Shown: positions 11,801 through 23,610, counted from the first letter of the stretch. The stretch is 64,000 nt of DNA from Biomphalaria glabrata (GCF_947242115.1 NC_074711.1:750501-814500), one strand, 5' to 3'. The notes: generated from the letters alone by a model not told the origin. Made by a program: numbers and translations.

Positions 11801-14800
11801 ATGGAGACAATAGGTAACAAGTTTGAATTTTGAAGACTAAAAAGGGAGATCGTCCAGTAACCTGGAGTAAAACATTGTATCCAGGCAACGTAAATCCCTG
11901 AGTGTGGGTGAAAAGATGAAAGTCCTATAATCAGGAGTAAATCATTGTATCCAGACAACGAAAATCTCTGAGTGTGCGTGAAAAGATCAAAGTGTTATAA
12001 TCTGGAGTAAAACGTTGTATCCAGACAGCGCAAATCTCTTACTATTTTGATGAAAAACATCCAATTAGAATTTATATACATTTACATTGGAACATTCAAA
12101 CAGCAAATAAAATAGAGTTCATTATTCTTTTTTAGTAGGCCAAAAAAAAAATTTTTAGTTTTTTTTTTGTAGGATTAGGCTTAACCTACGCTTATCGATG
12201 TGTTAATCCAATCTGGCATGTAACGGCATGTTAATTATGGACTTTAACTCACTAAGTCGTCGATTTTCCTGGCCAACTCAAGCAACCCATTCCTTACTTT
12301 AATGGCTGTTGAAAACTTCAAGAAATTTCATGTACTTTGTCTTCAATAGAACCTCTGACAATGACAGGCCTGTCTCGCCGACAGCCATCCGTCATCTACG
12401 ACACAGAGCCCAGCAACCAACCCACCAGACAAACAATAATCTCCCGCAATAACACAAGCCAAACGATGATGATCAATACTCTGCCAGTTCTCTATAATTC
12501 ACTGCCAGTTCTCTATAATTCACCGCCTGTTCTCTATAATTCACTGCCAGTTCTCTATAATTCACTGCCAGTTCTATATAATTCACTGCCAGTTCTCTAT
12601 AATTCACTGCCAGTTCTAATTCACTGCCAGTTCTCTATAATTCACTGCCAGTTCTCTATAATTCACCGCCAGTTCTATATATAATTCACTGCCAGTTCTA
12701 TATAATTCACTGCCAGTTCAATATAATTCACCGCCAGTTCTATATAATTCACTGCCAGTTCAATATAATTTACTGCCTATTGTAGAAATACCCCCCCCCC
12801 CTTTTTTTTTTCATTGCATTTAATTTTTATCAATAAATATTTAAAATCTTTGTAAACACATCTTAGCCACGTGCCTGTACGTATCTACCTTTATTTCTGC
12901 AAGTGTTAGCTTAAATTAATTCCCCCTAGACATTACACGCAATAAGAAAAAAAAAATCAAACACTTGTTTCATTGATTGCTACTATGAACACGTGATAGC
13001 TGTTCAGTACTGTCAAGATTTTTTACAAGCATTGAGTGTTGTGACACTATTTCTTGTAGAATGTATTACCTGTATTTAAATGTCAATTGTAGGCATTGAG
13101 TGTAGTGACACTATTTCTTGTGGAATATAAATGTATTTAAATGTCAGCTATAAATGCAGTCGATTTGGTTTCACGTAACTTGGGAAAGGAAGCCCACCAT
13201 TACATTCTTGAACCAGGGTCCAAGGATAGCCTACGTAACAAGCACGCCTACGATTAAACGTATAGACCTAAAGATATACAACTATTCGGTTTGTACTCTT
13301 AACAGAACAAATGTAGAGCTCTAGACGCCATTGTACCGGAAATTCACACGTGGGAACAGCAAACAAATTTAGAGATATTTATGAAAGGTAAGTCAAACAT
13401 TGTATCCCCAAGAAAACAATAATCCACTTTAAAAATGACACAAATAAAATAAAAAATGTAAATTAAATACGTTCCTTCAAAAGAGAAGATATAATGTCCT
13501 TCGCGTATCCAATTAGACAGGGCCAGCCTTAGGCATAGGCAAACTAGGCAGCCGCATAGAGCCTACGACTGATGGGGGCCTCACATAGGACTAAAAAAAA
13601 AACATATTTTTTTTTTAGAATAAATAACTTGAATTGTGCCCAGTGCTATTATTGGAGTACACTATGATTTAAATAAATTTCCTTTGGGGCCAGCAAATTC
13701 ACCTCGCCTAATGGTTCCAATTATCCAATGTCTAAAAGGCTTATACTCTTCTAAGACAAATGATTAAAAAAAAAAGCGCTTCTTTTCACTTGCTATTGTA
13801 AATCTTTTTTTTTTTTTTTGGCAGTAAATTAATCTTACAGCATACAAGAGAATGATGAGTGTCACAGCTTACATTGTGTTTGGACCTGTTAAAACTGACA
13901 CATTTTAGAAACTTGTTTCTATGATTAGGTCCTATTGGTGTCTCTGTTTGGAACGAGGGTGTTGGTTGCCGAGATACTCTTTGCAGCGGTTTACTCCTAA
14001 AGAATGTATAGGCAGTGCAGAGGGATCGTAGAGATCTTTCCGTTTTCGTTGAATCTTCAAACAGCAAAATGTTCAATAAAACTGCTCCGCGAGGTGTCAG
14101 AACTTATGTGTGCATAGTGGTCACCAAGGAAAATAACCTGCTCGGTCTCAGGAATTTCAAACATGTCTTGTAAAAATCTTTTACATGTTTAGGATGTTCC
14201 TTCAGAGTTGAAGATAATTTACTTCCTAGTCCAAACCTCCCGCAAGACGACGAGGGATGTGTCCGGGACCACCGATTAGTCCGAGCGACAGACCAGAGCG
14301 CATACCGCACGAATAGGCGGCTAGCCATATGCACTTATCAAAGTGTTTATGCGAAGTGATATTAGTCTTTCTGAGTCGTTCTGTTTAGTTCCACTGTATT
14401 CACCGTGAAGCCAACACTGTGTCCCTTACTCTACTTTCTGCTTCGCCCTGCCAGAAGAAGGTGTAATCTTTTAATTAGCTGTGTCTAATTTCAACCTAGT
14501 CAGTTCGTCTTCTTATCTTTTCTTATATAGATTTTCTAGCATCATTAATAATTTAACGTTGAGACCAGTTTGTAATGTCAGGACATTCCAGGTGATTAAG
14601 ATTATTGCCGAACAGTGCTATCACTTATATTTTAGCAAAGTAATGACCAAACTTTGCTTGCTGGACATGTATAAGACTAAACACCGAAATAAGCAAACCG
14701 GAAATTGGTCCGATGCCTGTTGTGTTGTCGTGAAGGGGAAGCTTAAATCTAGTTAAATCGTAAAATTGATTTCAATAACTATTTTTTTTTTTTTATTCTC

Positions 14801-15540
14801 AGAAGAAAAAATTAACAACCCAGTTTGGCTCAATGGCGAGTTATCAGAAACTAGTCACAGAGAAGGTTCGATTAAATTTTACTGGCCTTCCCGCTTTTTT
14901 CCTAGGTGAATAATGTGCAAAAATAATAATAATTTTTATTTGCATTTATATAGCGCAACTTTCATGCTTATAGTATACCGGTACTCATTTGGGCTATGGT
15001 CCAATCTCTTTTGAAGACAAAGACTGTTTTCGTTTTCTCAGCGATTTTTGCGCCAGTTTTCACAGCGCAAAGCCATGACGCTCTATCATTTTTTTTTCCG
15101 TTTCCCTTGATCATTACAAGGAAAGATCTTTGAATGCTATCATCATTTCCTGTTATTTAAAATATCATTTATACATTAGCACAAAAAAAAAATCCATAAA
15201 ACTCGGTAATTTATATACTGGCCTTATGATATTTAAGAAAAGATACAGGCCCCATGAAGTAACATTTAGCTCTGATTCTGTCTGCTATTTTCTCATACAT
15301 TATTTTGTTGTTAAAAGCGCTATCGTTCTTATATATATATATATAACCCTAACCTATAGATCTATCTATATATATATGCTTAAATGTAATTACATCTACA
15401 GACTTTCGAACTTTAAAGAAATGCCTCTGAAACTTTTTGACCCAATTGGAGATTGTGTGTACATTTCTCCGAGAGAAAACTTCTTTTGGAAACAAGCGTC
15501 TTGCAAAAATAGTATTCAAATAATATGTGTTAATAGGTAG
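8897..15540 (+). CDS. probable secreted C-type-lectin-like protein, multi-exon; one exon not located
   Basis: Four exons are proposed: 8897-8969, 11599-11687, 14803-14905 and 15402-15540. Exon 1 starts with a clear signal peptide (MIFKLFLVIFCTLFWKSLG, then QHDTE). Its one leftover base joins in phase to exon 2, which reads FCPAGFRPQGDQCFREIG, the usual opening of a C-type lectin domain with its first two cysteines. Exon 4 (KINNPVWLNGELSE... KFYWPSRFFP) fits the domain's central Trp-containing loop. It leaves two bases that join in phase to the last exon, GDCVYISPRENFFWKQASC then CVNR and a TAG stop. The exon carrying the third cysteine and second helix should lie between 11688 and 14802, starting in phase 0 and leaving one base, but I could not find it. 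Splice sites are GT-AG. A sugar-binding or immune role is only the family's usual one; no calcium-binding EPN or QPD motif is visible. Confidence 0.6.
9603..9768 (-). repeat. SINE family S1, near full length
   Basis: The minus strand reads GGCTGCCTGGTCGTGCGGTT (A-box region), then GGTTCAAACCC (B box), the GC-rich CCCGTCGTCCTGCGGGAGG body and GAAGGAACATCCGAAAC at the tail. It is close to the copy at 51537-51705. It lies in intron 1 of the lectin-like gene. Confidence 0.8.
9891..10573. mobile_element. solo LTR of a retrotransposon (fossil)
   Basis: A 683-bp block begins TGTTATGACC and ends CTTAACA, giving the short inverted TGTTA/TAACA ends typical of LTRs. ATAC flanks both sides (9887-9890 and 10574-10577), a 4-bp target duplication. 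It has no internal region or second LTR, so it appears to be a recombination remnant. A shared GCCAATTGT...AGTATTGGCTGT segment links it to the LTR at 46757-47277. The superfamily is probably Gypsy-like, judging only from duplication length. Confidence 0.7.
10608..11009. mobile_element. inverted-repeat element enclosing a tRNA-like core
   Basis: ACATAGAGTTGAAGCTAGGT at 10608 continues through GCTGAAACAAATGATA and is repeated exactly inverted up to 11009, about 36 bp at each end. Inside, at about 10738-10840 on the minus strand, is a tRNA-like segment with GATGGTCTAGAGGCTAG (A-box-like) and GGTTCGAGCC (B box). The unit is about 400 bp and looks like a MITE carrying, or built on, a tRNA-derived sequence. 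No target duplication was clear. Confidence 0.6.
11855..12045. repeat. tandem repeat, three units of about 62 bp
   Basis: The words GGAGTAAAACATTGTATCCA, GACAACG, AATCTCTGAGTGTG and GTGAAAAGAT recur in order three times with small changes. The unit is intronic in the lectin-like gene. Confidence 0.8.
12205..12312 (-). mobile_element. CR1-like LINE 3' end, internal piece
   Basis: GGCATGTTAATTATGGACTT, GATTTTCCTGGCCAACTCAA and GCAACCCATTCCTTACTTTA match the inverse of the family's C-terminal coding end. A further 49 bp of the tail (AGACGTTACTTAAAAAAATG, GATTACGTCCTA) lie separately at 11739-11787. Confidence 0.55.
12480..12780. repeat. minisatellite, 21-bp unit, about 14 copies
   Basis: The unit ACTGCCAGTTCTCTATAATT plus C repeats with a few variants (ACCGCC, TTCAATAT, TCTATATA). 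The right end runs into a C run and a T run. The long peptide it can encode is a by-product of the repeat, not a gene. Confidence 0.9.
13025..13145. repeat. direct duplication of about 62 bp
   Basis: AGGCATTGAGTGTAGTGACA and CTATTTCTTGTGGAAT, followed by GTATTTAAATGTCA, occur twice in succession. Confidence 0.7.
14171..14328 (-). repeat. SINE family S1, copy with a shortened head
   Basis: The tail words (TTCAGAGTTGAAGATAATTT, CTAGTCCAAACCTCCCGCA) match S1. The region holding the B box is shortened compared with the copy at 9603-9768. Confidence 0.7.
14936..15100 (-). repeat. SINE S2 end fragment and LINE 3' fragment
   Basis: ATAATAATAATTTTTATTTG followed by TATATAGCGCAACTTTCATG matches the 3' end of SINE family S2. 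The following GCGCCAGTTTTCACAGCGC and GCCATGACGCTCTATCA match the minus-strand LINE tail at 61495-61870. It is intronic in the lectin-like gene. Confidence 0.5.
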
Positions 15541-16436
15541 GATTTAGGATTTAAGATGGTCACAACGTTTAATTTGTTCGCTTTTATAGTATTTCTGCCA
15601 TCCTACACTATAGTAAGCCTATAACTTACATAATAACAAATTCTAAGAAATCGTCTTCAAAGTAGAGGAAAAAAAAAACACAGTCAAACTATTTGGGACA
15701 CACGGCCATTACTACAGTTCTTCGAAAGCGATGGCAAGCATATAGCAATGTGTATGATTGTATAAGTATAAGTATTTTAAGAAAAATAAACATAATTAAA
15801 ACTGAAACCAAATTTTACACGGTATAGAATTATTTTGTCTAATGTAACCCGATGGGAAAATTATATAAGGTCCTGAATCATTCTTTACTAATGAGTTTCC
15901 TATCTCCTTCTGAAATGAAGATTATTGCATCCTTAATAAAATAGCAAACATGAGGCTTCGAACTCGGAGCTATCGTCATTTGATGGTGACTAAATTGAAG
16001 TTTAATTATTTACATACCGGTATACTTTTTGTGTTTACACGCTCTCGTAAGTCACATGATCAAAGATCACTTAGTTTAGTAGTAGATCTAGAACTGAGAA
16101 ATACGTTCACTTTTTTTGCAATAATTATAGGCCCTTTATCGTTCTACTATAATGTTCATTTACCCAGCCAAAAAAACAACAACAAAAAACTAGGATGTTT
16201 GATAACGCTATTCAAATATAACAAAACAATTTATTTTTCTTTCAGTTTAAGGAAAATTGCTAGCATGTATCGTAAACGAGGCTGAAAACTGGGTCATTCT
16301 CACTGTACGAAAATAGCCAATGAATCATTTGTTGATCTCAATTATAAGTGCTGTATGTAGGCCTAATCATATTCGACAATAAATCTATTGCCATTTAACT
16401 TTTATAGAATTTATTTACTTTATTTACTGTATATAT
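15541..16436. other. no gene seen
   Basis: This is AT-rich sequence after the last lectin-like exon. A weak SINE-like patch near 15905-15985 (TCTGAAATGAAGATTATTGC, then GGCTTCGAACTCGGAGC) recalls S1. Nothing else is recognisable. Confidence 0.4.
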
Positions 16437-17300
16437 TGTTATAAACCTGGTGGTGACACAGATGGGAGTATTGCTGTGTGTGTTTTTAACCCACTAATTT
16501 ATACAAATCGTCAAATAATTAAAAAACCAACTAGATTAAACAACACATTAGATCTCTTCTTAACCAACAGACCTGGTAGATTATGATATTATCCCTAGTC
16601 TATCAGACCATGATATCATTAAAATACACGGTCAGATAAAAGCAGTAGCCAATACAAAAACCAAAAGAAAAATCTTACTCTGGAATAAATGTAACCTAAC
16701 ACAACTACACCAAGCTGCATTAAACTTTCAACAAACTTTCTTATTAGAAAAAGAGTTTAACCGATGACCTCTGGAATTTCATTAAAAACTATCTAAAAGC
16801 ATTATAGAAAATCATATACCAACTAAATACACATCAAACAAAATAAATAAATGCTGGTTTAATAATAGATTAAAGAAGCTTTGTAAACAGAAGGAAAACC
16901 TAAATAGAAAATTTTGAGAAACTAAGGCAGAAAGAATTTATAAAAAGAATATAAAAATTAAACACTAAACCCACAAAGTAAACCGACAGCTGCATATTAC
17001 ATAATTTGAACCAAGTAGACAACATTGGAGATATAGTAGTACAGGAAAAGGGAATCCAAAAACTATTAGCCAACATCAAACCGAATAAAGCGTCTGGACC
17101 TGATGGTATTCCAGCTAGATTACTCAAAGAACTAAGCAATGAGCAAGCACCAGTGTTCAAAATACGTTTTCAGGCATCTCTTAACCAGGGCAGAGTACCA
17201 AGGGACTGGAAAGAAGCTAATGTCACAATTATACATAAAACACTGAACCATAAATTCGCTCCCTTTAAACATATTTTCTTCATAAATAATGTATTTTAAA
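16437..17300 (+). mobile_element. LINE remnant (endonuclease end plus reverse-transcriptase start), beside a 55-bp LTR fragment
   Basis: The first 55 bp (AACCTGGTGGTGACACAGAT) match the start of the LTR at 46757. From about 16490 the plus strand reads TRLNNTLDLFLTNRPG and SLSDHDIIKIHGQIKA, the end of an apurinic-type endonuclease. It continues through WNKCNLTQLHQAALNF and then, after an internal deletion, LLANIKPNKASGPDGIPARL and GRVPRDWKEANVTIIHK, the start of a LINE reverse transcriptase. It carries several stops and frame changes. The RT start motif (KASGPDGIP) is typical of Jockey/CR1-type LINEs. Confidence 0.75.
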
Positions 17301-17540
17301 CTCATATAAAAATAATTAATTTAATAATTAATGTAATAGAGAAAACTTTTCAAAGTATTATTATAAACATTAAACTGAGTTTACTATTTGTAGTAGTATG
17401 ATAAGTATTTTAAGTTGAACTTGTAAAATTGTAATTGATTAACTCAAGGCCTTTTTTTTATTGCTCTTTACATAGTCACTAATAGAAGTTGCTGTAAACT
17501 GGTATCCTCCTCCTGAAATTTTTCAAAATTGTAGACAGTC

Positions 17541-18202
17541 ATCATTGACACTAAGACAATACCATTCCCAATCTAATCATTGACACTAAGACAATACCAT
17601 TCTCAATCTAATCATTGACACTAAGACAATACCATTCCCAATCTAATCATTGACACTTAGACATTACCATTCTCAATCTAATCATTGACACTAAGACAAT
17701 ACCATTCCCAATCTTATCATTGACACTTAGACATTACCTTTCTCAATCTAATCATTGACACTAAGACAGTACCATTCTCAATCTAATCATTGACACTTAG
17801 ACATTACCATTCTCAATCTAATCATTGACACTAAGACAATACCATTCCCAATCTAATCATTGACACTTAGACATTACCATTCTCAATCTAATCATTGACA
17901 CTAAGACAATATCATTCCCAATCTAATTATTGACACTTAGACATTACCATTCTCAATCTAATCATTGACACTAAGACATTACCATTCTCAATCTAATCAT
18001 TGACACTAAGACAGTACCATTCTCAATCTAATCATTGACACTAAGACAATACCATTCTCAATCTAATCATTGACACTAAGACAATACCATTCCCAATCTA
18101 ATCATTGACACTTAGACATTACCATTCTCAATCTAATCATTGACACTAAGACAGTACCATTCTCAATCTAATCATTGACACTAAGACAGTACCATTCTTC
18201 AT
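17541..18202. repeat. minisatellite, 35-bp unit, about 19 copies
   Basis: The unit ATCATTGACACTAAGACAAT plus ACCATTCCCAATCTA repeats with exact 35-bp spacing. Two variants, CTAAGACAAT and CTTAGACATT, often alternate. The related site in copy B of the duplication (about 44476-44530) has a single related unit, so expansion happened in copy A only. Confidence 0.9.
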
Positions 18203-18234
18203 CTAGACAAAATTTACATGGTCACAGTTGATAG

Positions 18235-21200
18235 GCTTACATATGGTCACAGTTTATAAGTGAGGAAAGAAACAAACACTAAATTTTAAGAATCTATATT
18301 TATTAATACAGATACATAAATATATATAATATATATATAAAATATAAATTAAAAAATTAATATCAAAATATCAACAGATCAAAATGTTAGTTTTTTATTG
18401 CATTTGCATTATAACAGAAAGAACTGGTATAGAAAAATACAAGACATACATGTGGGAACCATGGCAAAAGTAAAAACACAGCATATTTGTATTTTGTTTT
18501 ATGCATTATTCACCCCAGCAGCAGTAAATCTCTATATGGCATAAAAAGAAGGCAAAATATGAGTAATGGTTTAATAATAATATCTGTTCTTGATGCTGAA
18601 GATTAAGGATGAGTGCAGTGTTTCATGCAAACCCAGTTACAACCTGCTTTCCTCTATGCCAGTAAGGACAAAATGGTGTCTGAGTTGATCTTTATAGTGC
18701 TTATGGGAGCACTCTGTTATGCCATCCTTGAAGCTTGCCAAAAAAAAAAAAAAGATACCCTTTGACATGCAGTCATCCCCCATGAGGGGTATTTGTCCAA
18801 CTTATCACAGCTGTTGAATGATAAGTAGTGTATCTTTACTATCCACACCAGCCTCCAGCAGAGCATGATTATTTGTAAGGTAGTTCTGCCAGGGTAGGAA
18901 AGTGTGGTGAGAACTACTGCTTGGAAGACACGTTTTTTAGTCTCCCTTTAAATTGTATACTATTTGGACTTTTCTTTTTGGTTTATCAATAAGTTAATGA
19001 AATTAAAAAAAAAATAAAATTGAATGTAGAGTTCTAAAGAAAAAAAATTGAATGTTATGAAGGAAATAGATAACATTCTAAGGAAATAATTTGAAAATTT
19101 TGACACTTGTCCCTAACCCTAAATTCTAACATCTTTCATTTTGGGAGGTAACTTTAAAGGGAGGATTACAAACTGTTTTTCCTTAATGGTGAACTAGTAT
19201 GAACATACAGAAACACATTATCATTATTGGATCAGTATAAGATATATCAAAATATGATGCCATAACAAAATTAATTAAACTGCTTGTTGGTGGTCGGTCA
19301 TTGACCTGCAGCACCAGATTGCTAGTACAACTAAACAGATGTAGGTGTTTTATATTTTTAATTGTGGAACTTGAAAAAAATTATTTTTTTTTGAAACAAA
19401 AGTAAATATAACTTTTATTACAACATAGATGCTAACCCTAACATATGAAATGAAATAAATCTAGTAGCAATAATAAAAAATGGTATTTTAAACAAAATCT
19501 AATTCACTACAAAAAAACTGTCTTTACTTTTGAAATCCCTGGGTCATCTGCCGTTTCACATTGCATTACAATAGACCCTTTTTTTAATTTCATCATCCTC
19601 ACCGCATATCCATCAACCAATAGCTAACTTCTAACTGTCACCTTGGAAATACTGCTATACATATTTTTATGAACATACAAAACATAATCATGTGATCAGA
19701 TTGTATAATTATGCCTTTATAATTATTTTATCTAAGACTAAGTAATTTTAATCATATTCCATGAATATAATGTTGAGATCTTGTTTTCTAGTCTTAACAT
19801 TAGGAAAGATTACAATCCAAAAGGATAATAGTTAAAGAACTAACAAACTAATACTAGAAAATGGTAAAACATAAAAATCATCACTGAATACAATATATAT
19901 GTATTATATATAAATATTCTCTGAATACAACTAAATTAGAAAAATGTTTAATATACACAAAATGGAACGTTTTTTAATATTTTGAGTATTAACAAATTAA
20001 TAAAACAACAACATGTACCTGTACTAATTACAGCTAAACCTAGATGTATTGGATTTGATGAGAATATTTTGTTTGATATTTTCAAGTATTAACACAACAA
20101 TCTTAAGAAAATCAACTTTAGGACTAGTGTGTCAAAAAAATTTAATCCCAAATAATAATTTACAGCTTCCTGTTAGCTATAAGCAAAATTAACACTGTGA
20201 GTTACATAAGAACTAAAGGTGTTTAGATGTACATAGTAATTGTGATGGCCTGTTAAAGTATTAGAAATTTTAATCAGTGTTTGTATTTAGAGTTGTATTA
20301 AATCTTATAATTTTCCAGGAAAAATAGTAGAACTGTACAGTGACTGCATAAACACTTCAAGGGAAACTCTGATGGTTTTTTAAAATTTGAGTTATTGACA
20401 TTATTTAAATTATGCGTAAAAAGTTGTAATAGTAAACATTTTACCATTTTTTATTTAAATGCTTAGAAACATTTATATTTAATTCATTAGTCAGTAAATT
20501 CTTGACATCTAAAAAAAAACAGGGTTCTTTGAGATTTTGCTTTTAGCTGTCAACCGTCCCTTACCTAAACAATACTGAAAGAGAAACCACGTTTAACCAA
20601 TCGCATTGCGTCATTCTTACAGGAACTGTTAGGCTGTTAAGCTTAGTGACAGTCTAGTCTAGAGCTATGGCACTGTTATATATATATATACATACAGAGA
20701 GAGAGAGAGATCTAAAAACATTAGAATAAACAACTCGAGAAAAAAGTAACATTTTCAGTCCCTCCCTGTCCTTAAAAGTAAATAGATCATGTGTCTGACT
20801 AATTCTAACAAACTGGTCAGAGTAAGGCTAGTCTACACTATGTGTAGTTGGTCATGACAAGATAACCATAAGCAATAGTGTTTGTGTGTGTTGAGTGGTC
20901 AGGCGAGAAAATACACACTGCCGTGGTTAGTCAAGCATATCTACTTTCAACACGCATTTTTTTCTTTGCTTACCTAGTTCTAACTGCATAGACAAAGATA
21001 TATTTCTTTTACGAGAATGTAAACTTTACTGTATGGTTTTCCGTTATACATTAAGTCAGTAGATTAATAGGTTAGTGTGACATCCCATAGAAACCCGGTG
21101 AAAATCTGATCGTTTTGGATGTGCAGGAAAATTACATCAGAAAAACATCAATTACTAACAGGAAAATCTGATCGTTTTGGATGTGCAGGAAAATTACATC

Positions 21201-21459
21201 AGAAAAACATCAATTACTAACAGGAAAATTACATCAGAAAAACATCTATTACTAAACAAGAAAATTACATCAGAAAAACATCTATTACTAAGTTATTATT
21301 GCAAATTTTAAAAAAAGAATAATATATTCATTATCTGTAAATTAAAACACATATTATATAAACAATTGTCAAAACCATCGGAGCTTCCCTTTAAATATTG
21401 AGACTGTAATAGAAATAAATTTACTTGTATGTTGGATCATTGTACTAATTATGTTACTA
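18235..21459 (-). other. 3' flank / possible 3' UTR of GALC copy A
   Basis: Blocks of this stretch match 45170-46544, downstream of GALC copy B; an example is GAAACAAACA...TTTAAGAATCTATATTTATT. The TTTATT in that block reads AATAAA on the minus strand in both copies and is a candidate polyadenylation signal. Only blocks are shared: copy A has about 1.8 kb more here. No gene is visible. A 50-bp TA/GA microsatellite lies near 20675-20711. Confidence 0.45.
21108..21290. repeat. direct repeat of 62 bp with partial extra units
   Basis: The block GAAAATCTGATCGTTTTGGA, TGTGCAGGAAAATTACATCA and GAAAAACATCAATTACTAAC occurs twice in full, followed by two shorter copies of its second half. Confidence 0.8.
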
Positions 21460-22615
21460 CTATTTTACAAGCACTGTATATTGCTGCATAATTTTCAAGC
21501 CACTTGCCGCTGACTCTAATAAGAGATTATCAAAATCAGCCAAGCCATAGCTGTCTGTGCCAATAGCTGCAAAGCCAGATGCTGCAAAGGTGGGAATCGT
21601 TGCATTGAATAATATAACTCCATCCAAAGCTCCAAATGTACTTGCACCCTAAAAAAATTTAAATAATTACATCTTCTTTATTTACCACAGCTTTAATCAT
21701 TAAAAAATGTTTTAAAGAGATATGTTTACGATTCTGAGCAATACAAAGTAAGCTTAGCTTTTTTTCTTTTTTAGTATCGGTCTAGTTCATTTTATATAAT
21801 GTTTTCTCAAGCTCGGTTTACTATGAGAAAGTATTTTAAAAGGGTAGTTTTAAAATTGCAGGAGATAATAAGAACAGTTTCATTACATTTTTGGTTCTCT
21901 GCAGTGGCAAAGGACAACAATATTAACAATGAAAAGCCAATTTCATTCAAATAATTATGTTGGACTAAGTTCAGTTTGATTAGTATTAATTCTGATTGCC
22001 TTTTTTAATAGCTCTATGTACATAAAAGTTTTGGGGAATTCATCTATCAATATGTAACATCAGCATAATGTTATGAACTGATCTAATAATTTTTTCCATG
22101 ACATTGATGAAAAAATTTCAGCTGTTTTGTATTGTGAGACTAGAAGACTTTAAGACATAAGAAAAATTGGAAAGGAGCTAATGGCCCTTAGTTAAAAACT
22201 TTTCCCCCCCTTTTTTAACCCATTATGTATCTATACCTATGGTTAAAAAGTTTTAGTTTGTGTATTGTGAATTTTAAAAAATTGTGTGTAAAATTCCACA
22301 CTGAAATACTTCCTGTTCAATTAAGATTTCAAATAATTCATTCATTAATCGTATGAGTCGTTGAAATGATCTAACATTATAATGCAAGAAAAACATTAAC
22401 TGCCAGATCTAGAACATTCAGTGACTGACACAAATCATTCATTTACTGACCTGAACTAACAAAGACAAAGTGTGCCATCCAGCTGAAATTTGAACTGAAC
22501 CTTGTTGAGTGATCTTGGTTCTAGCTATAAAATAAATATTATAAATTATTGATGATGAAATATTAGATGTCTTAAAAGTAATTTTAAAATTAAATATTAA
22601 TTTCAGGCTTCTCAT

Positions 22616-22700
22616 CTCTTTTGTCCTTTGACTTTGTCACAGGGGTGCCCCCTAAGTCAGTAGCTGTTCTTAGCAGGATATCAAATGTGTTACATGTTTT
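22616..22700 (-). mobile_element. LINE 3' tail fragment
   Basis: On the minus strand it reads DILLRTATDLGGTPVTKSK, matching the [10 protein letters not shown] tail found in copy B at 62466-62640 and the TAADW tail at 52975-53060. It lies in an intron of GALC copy A, directly beside an S1 SINE. Confidence 0.5.
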
Positions 22701-22836
22701 GGATGTTCCTTCACAGATGAATATAATCTACTTCCTAGTCCGAACCTCCCACAGGACGATGATAGAGTATGAGCCCTGGATCTTTGAGACAATCGAAGAA
22801 AGTCCAGTGCATATGCCACATGGCCAGGCAGCCATC
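22688..22836 (-). repeat. SINE family S1, diverged copy
   Basis: It has the S1 tail words (ACATGTTTTGGATGTTCCTT, CTAGTCCGAACCTCCCACAG) and the head words CATGGCCAGGCAGCC. It lies in the expanded intron of GALC copy A, between the last two exons' upstream neighbour and the piggyBac. Confidence 0.7.
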
Positions 22837-23424
22837 AAATTTTTTAAATGACCAAGTAAATGTTTGTTTATAGATTTAGTGCGTTTATCAGGAAATGTGG
22901 GATTAGTTTTTAAGGTAGCAGAATGGAAGTGACTTACACCCTGGATGACAAACTTGTTAATCATGGACTTTTCTTAGAGCCATGGCATTCAAAGATGCAT
23001 TCAAAGATGCTTCACTGAGATATGAAACAATAGTGACTGCATTTGTTTTCCTACACGTTTTGAACTAACCACACCTCTTTCAAATTACCTTCAAACAAAT
23101 AGAGTGGATGTTCTAAGAGCATATAACATGGCATGTAACAAAAACAAGATAAAGACACTCAGACAAGATTTTGAAGAGTCAGCCACTGACTTTGATGGAA
23201 TTAGAAATTGAAGTTCATTTGCCTGAGAAAAGGAGGATGATTTAAAAGAGAGTGCCAGGAGAAAAGGAAAATAGTGTTTAGGAAATGCAGATTTTTAATG
23301 TCATGATAGACACAGTTATCTTGTAATTGGCTAGGCTTATGGAAGAAGATACTGCACATTGACATTTTTTAAGAATAGAATGACAAGCAAAATGACACGA
23401 GAACACTTGGAAGAGTTTATGTTG

Positions 23425-23610
23425 ATGGCTGTAAATAGTATTATGCTAGGACAAATTGGTACAAATGCTCCTTCTTCCCTAGTGCTATTAGTGCATGGGA
23501 ATTGGTTGCCTGAGTCAGTCAGGAAAAGCAATGACTTGGCAGAATTATAAGTCATTGATTAATATGCATCTTCTTTTTTGAAGTAACATCTTTATTTTAT
23601 TTTAAAAGAT
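23425..23610 (+). mobile_element. CR1-like LINE 3' end
   Basis: One frame reads TNWYKCSFFPSAISAWELV, the conserved C-terminal SFFP...AW...LP motif of a LINE polyprotein. The family's 3' sequence follows (GACTTGGCAGAATT, TTAATATGCAT, CATCTTCTTTTTTGAAGTAA). It lies just left of the piggyBac in GALC copy A. Confidence 0.65.

Larger units (their letters stand above)
11688..14802. other. intronic stretch of the lectin-like gene; the missing exon is expected here
   Basis: Contents: LINE-end fragments (11739-11787, 12205-12312), a three-unit repeat (11855-12045), a minisatellite (12480-12780), a 62-bp duplication (13025-13145) and an S1 SINE (14171-14328). At 13159-13387 an AG...GTAAGT-bounded segment resembles an exon but does not fit the lectin reading phase. 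An open stretch near 14003-14170 includes a VCIVVTKENNLLGL-like peptide, but its splice phase does not fit cleanly either. Confidence 0.45.

Noticed and set aside
12337-12684. Open frame of 115 codons with repeated LPVLYNS peptides
   Set aside because: It is the translation of a 21-bp minisatellite; 21 is a multiple of three, so the frame stays open by chance.
13159-13387. AG...GTAAGT-bounded segment as a lectin exon
   Set aside because: Stops appear in the required phase and no lectin cysteine pattern is visible. It may be an exon of something else, but I have no positive evidence.
14481-14756. Open frame ending NWSDACCVVVKGKLKSS as the missing lectin exon
   Set aside because: The WSDAC motif recalls a C-type lectin helix, but there is no acceptor in phase 0 and no donor leaving one base; the frame simply runs to a stop.
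15950-16285. 111-codon open frame after the lectin-like gene
   Set aside because: Composition is AT-rich with no domain, and the start overlaps a SINE-like patch.
17541-18202. CRISPR-like array of regularly spaced repeats
   Set aside because: The 35-bp units are contiguous with no unique spacers, and the window is eukaryotic. It is a minisatellite.
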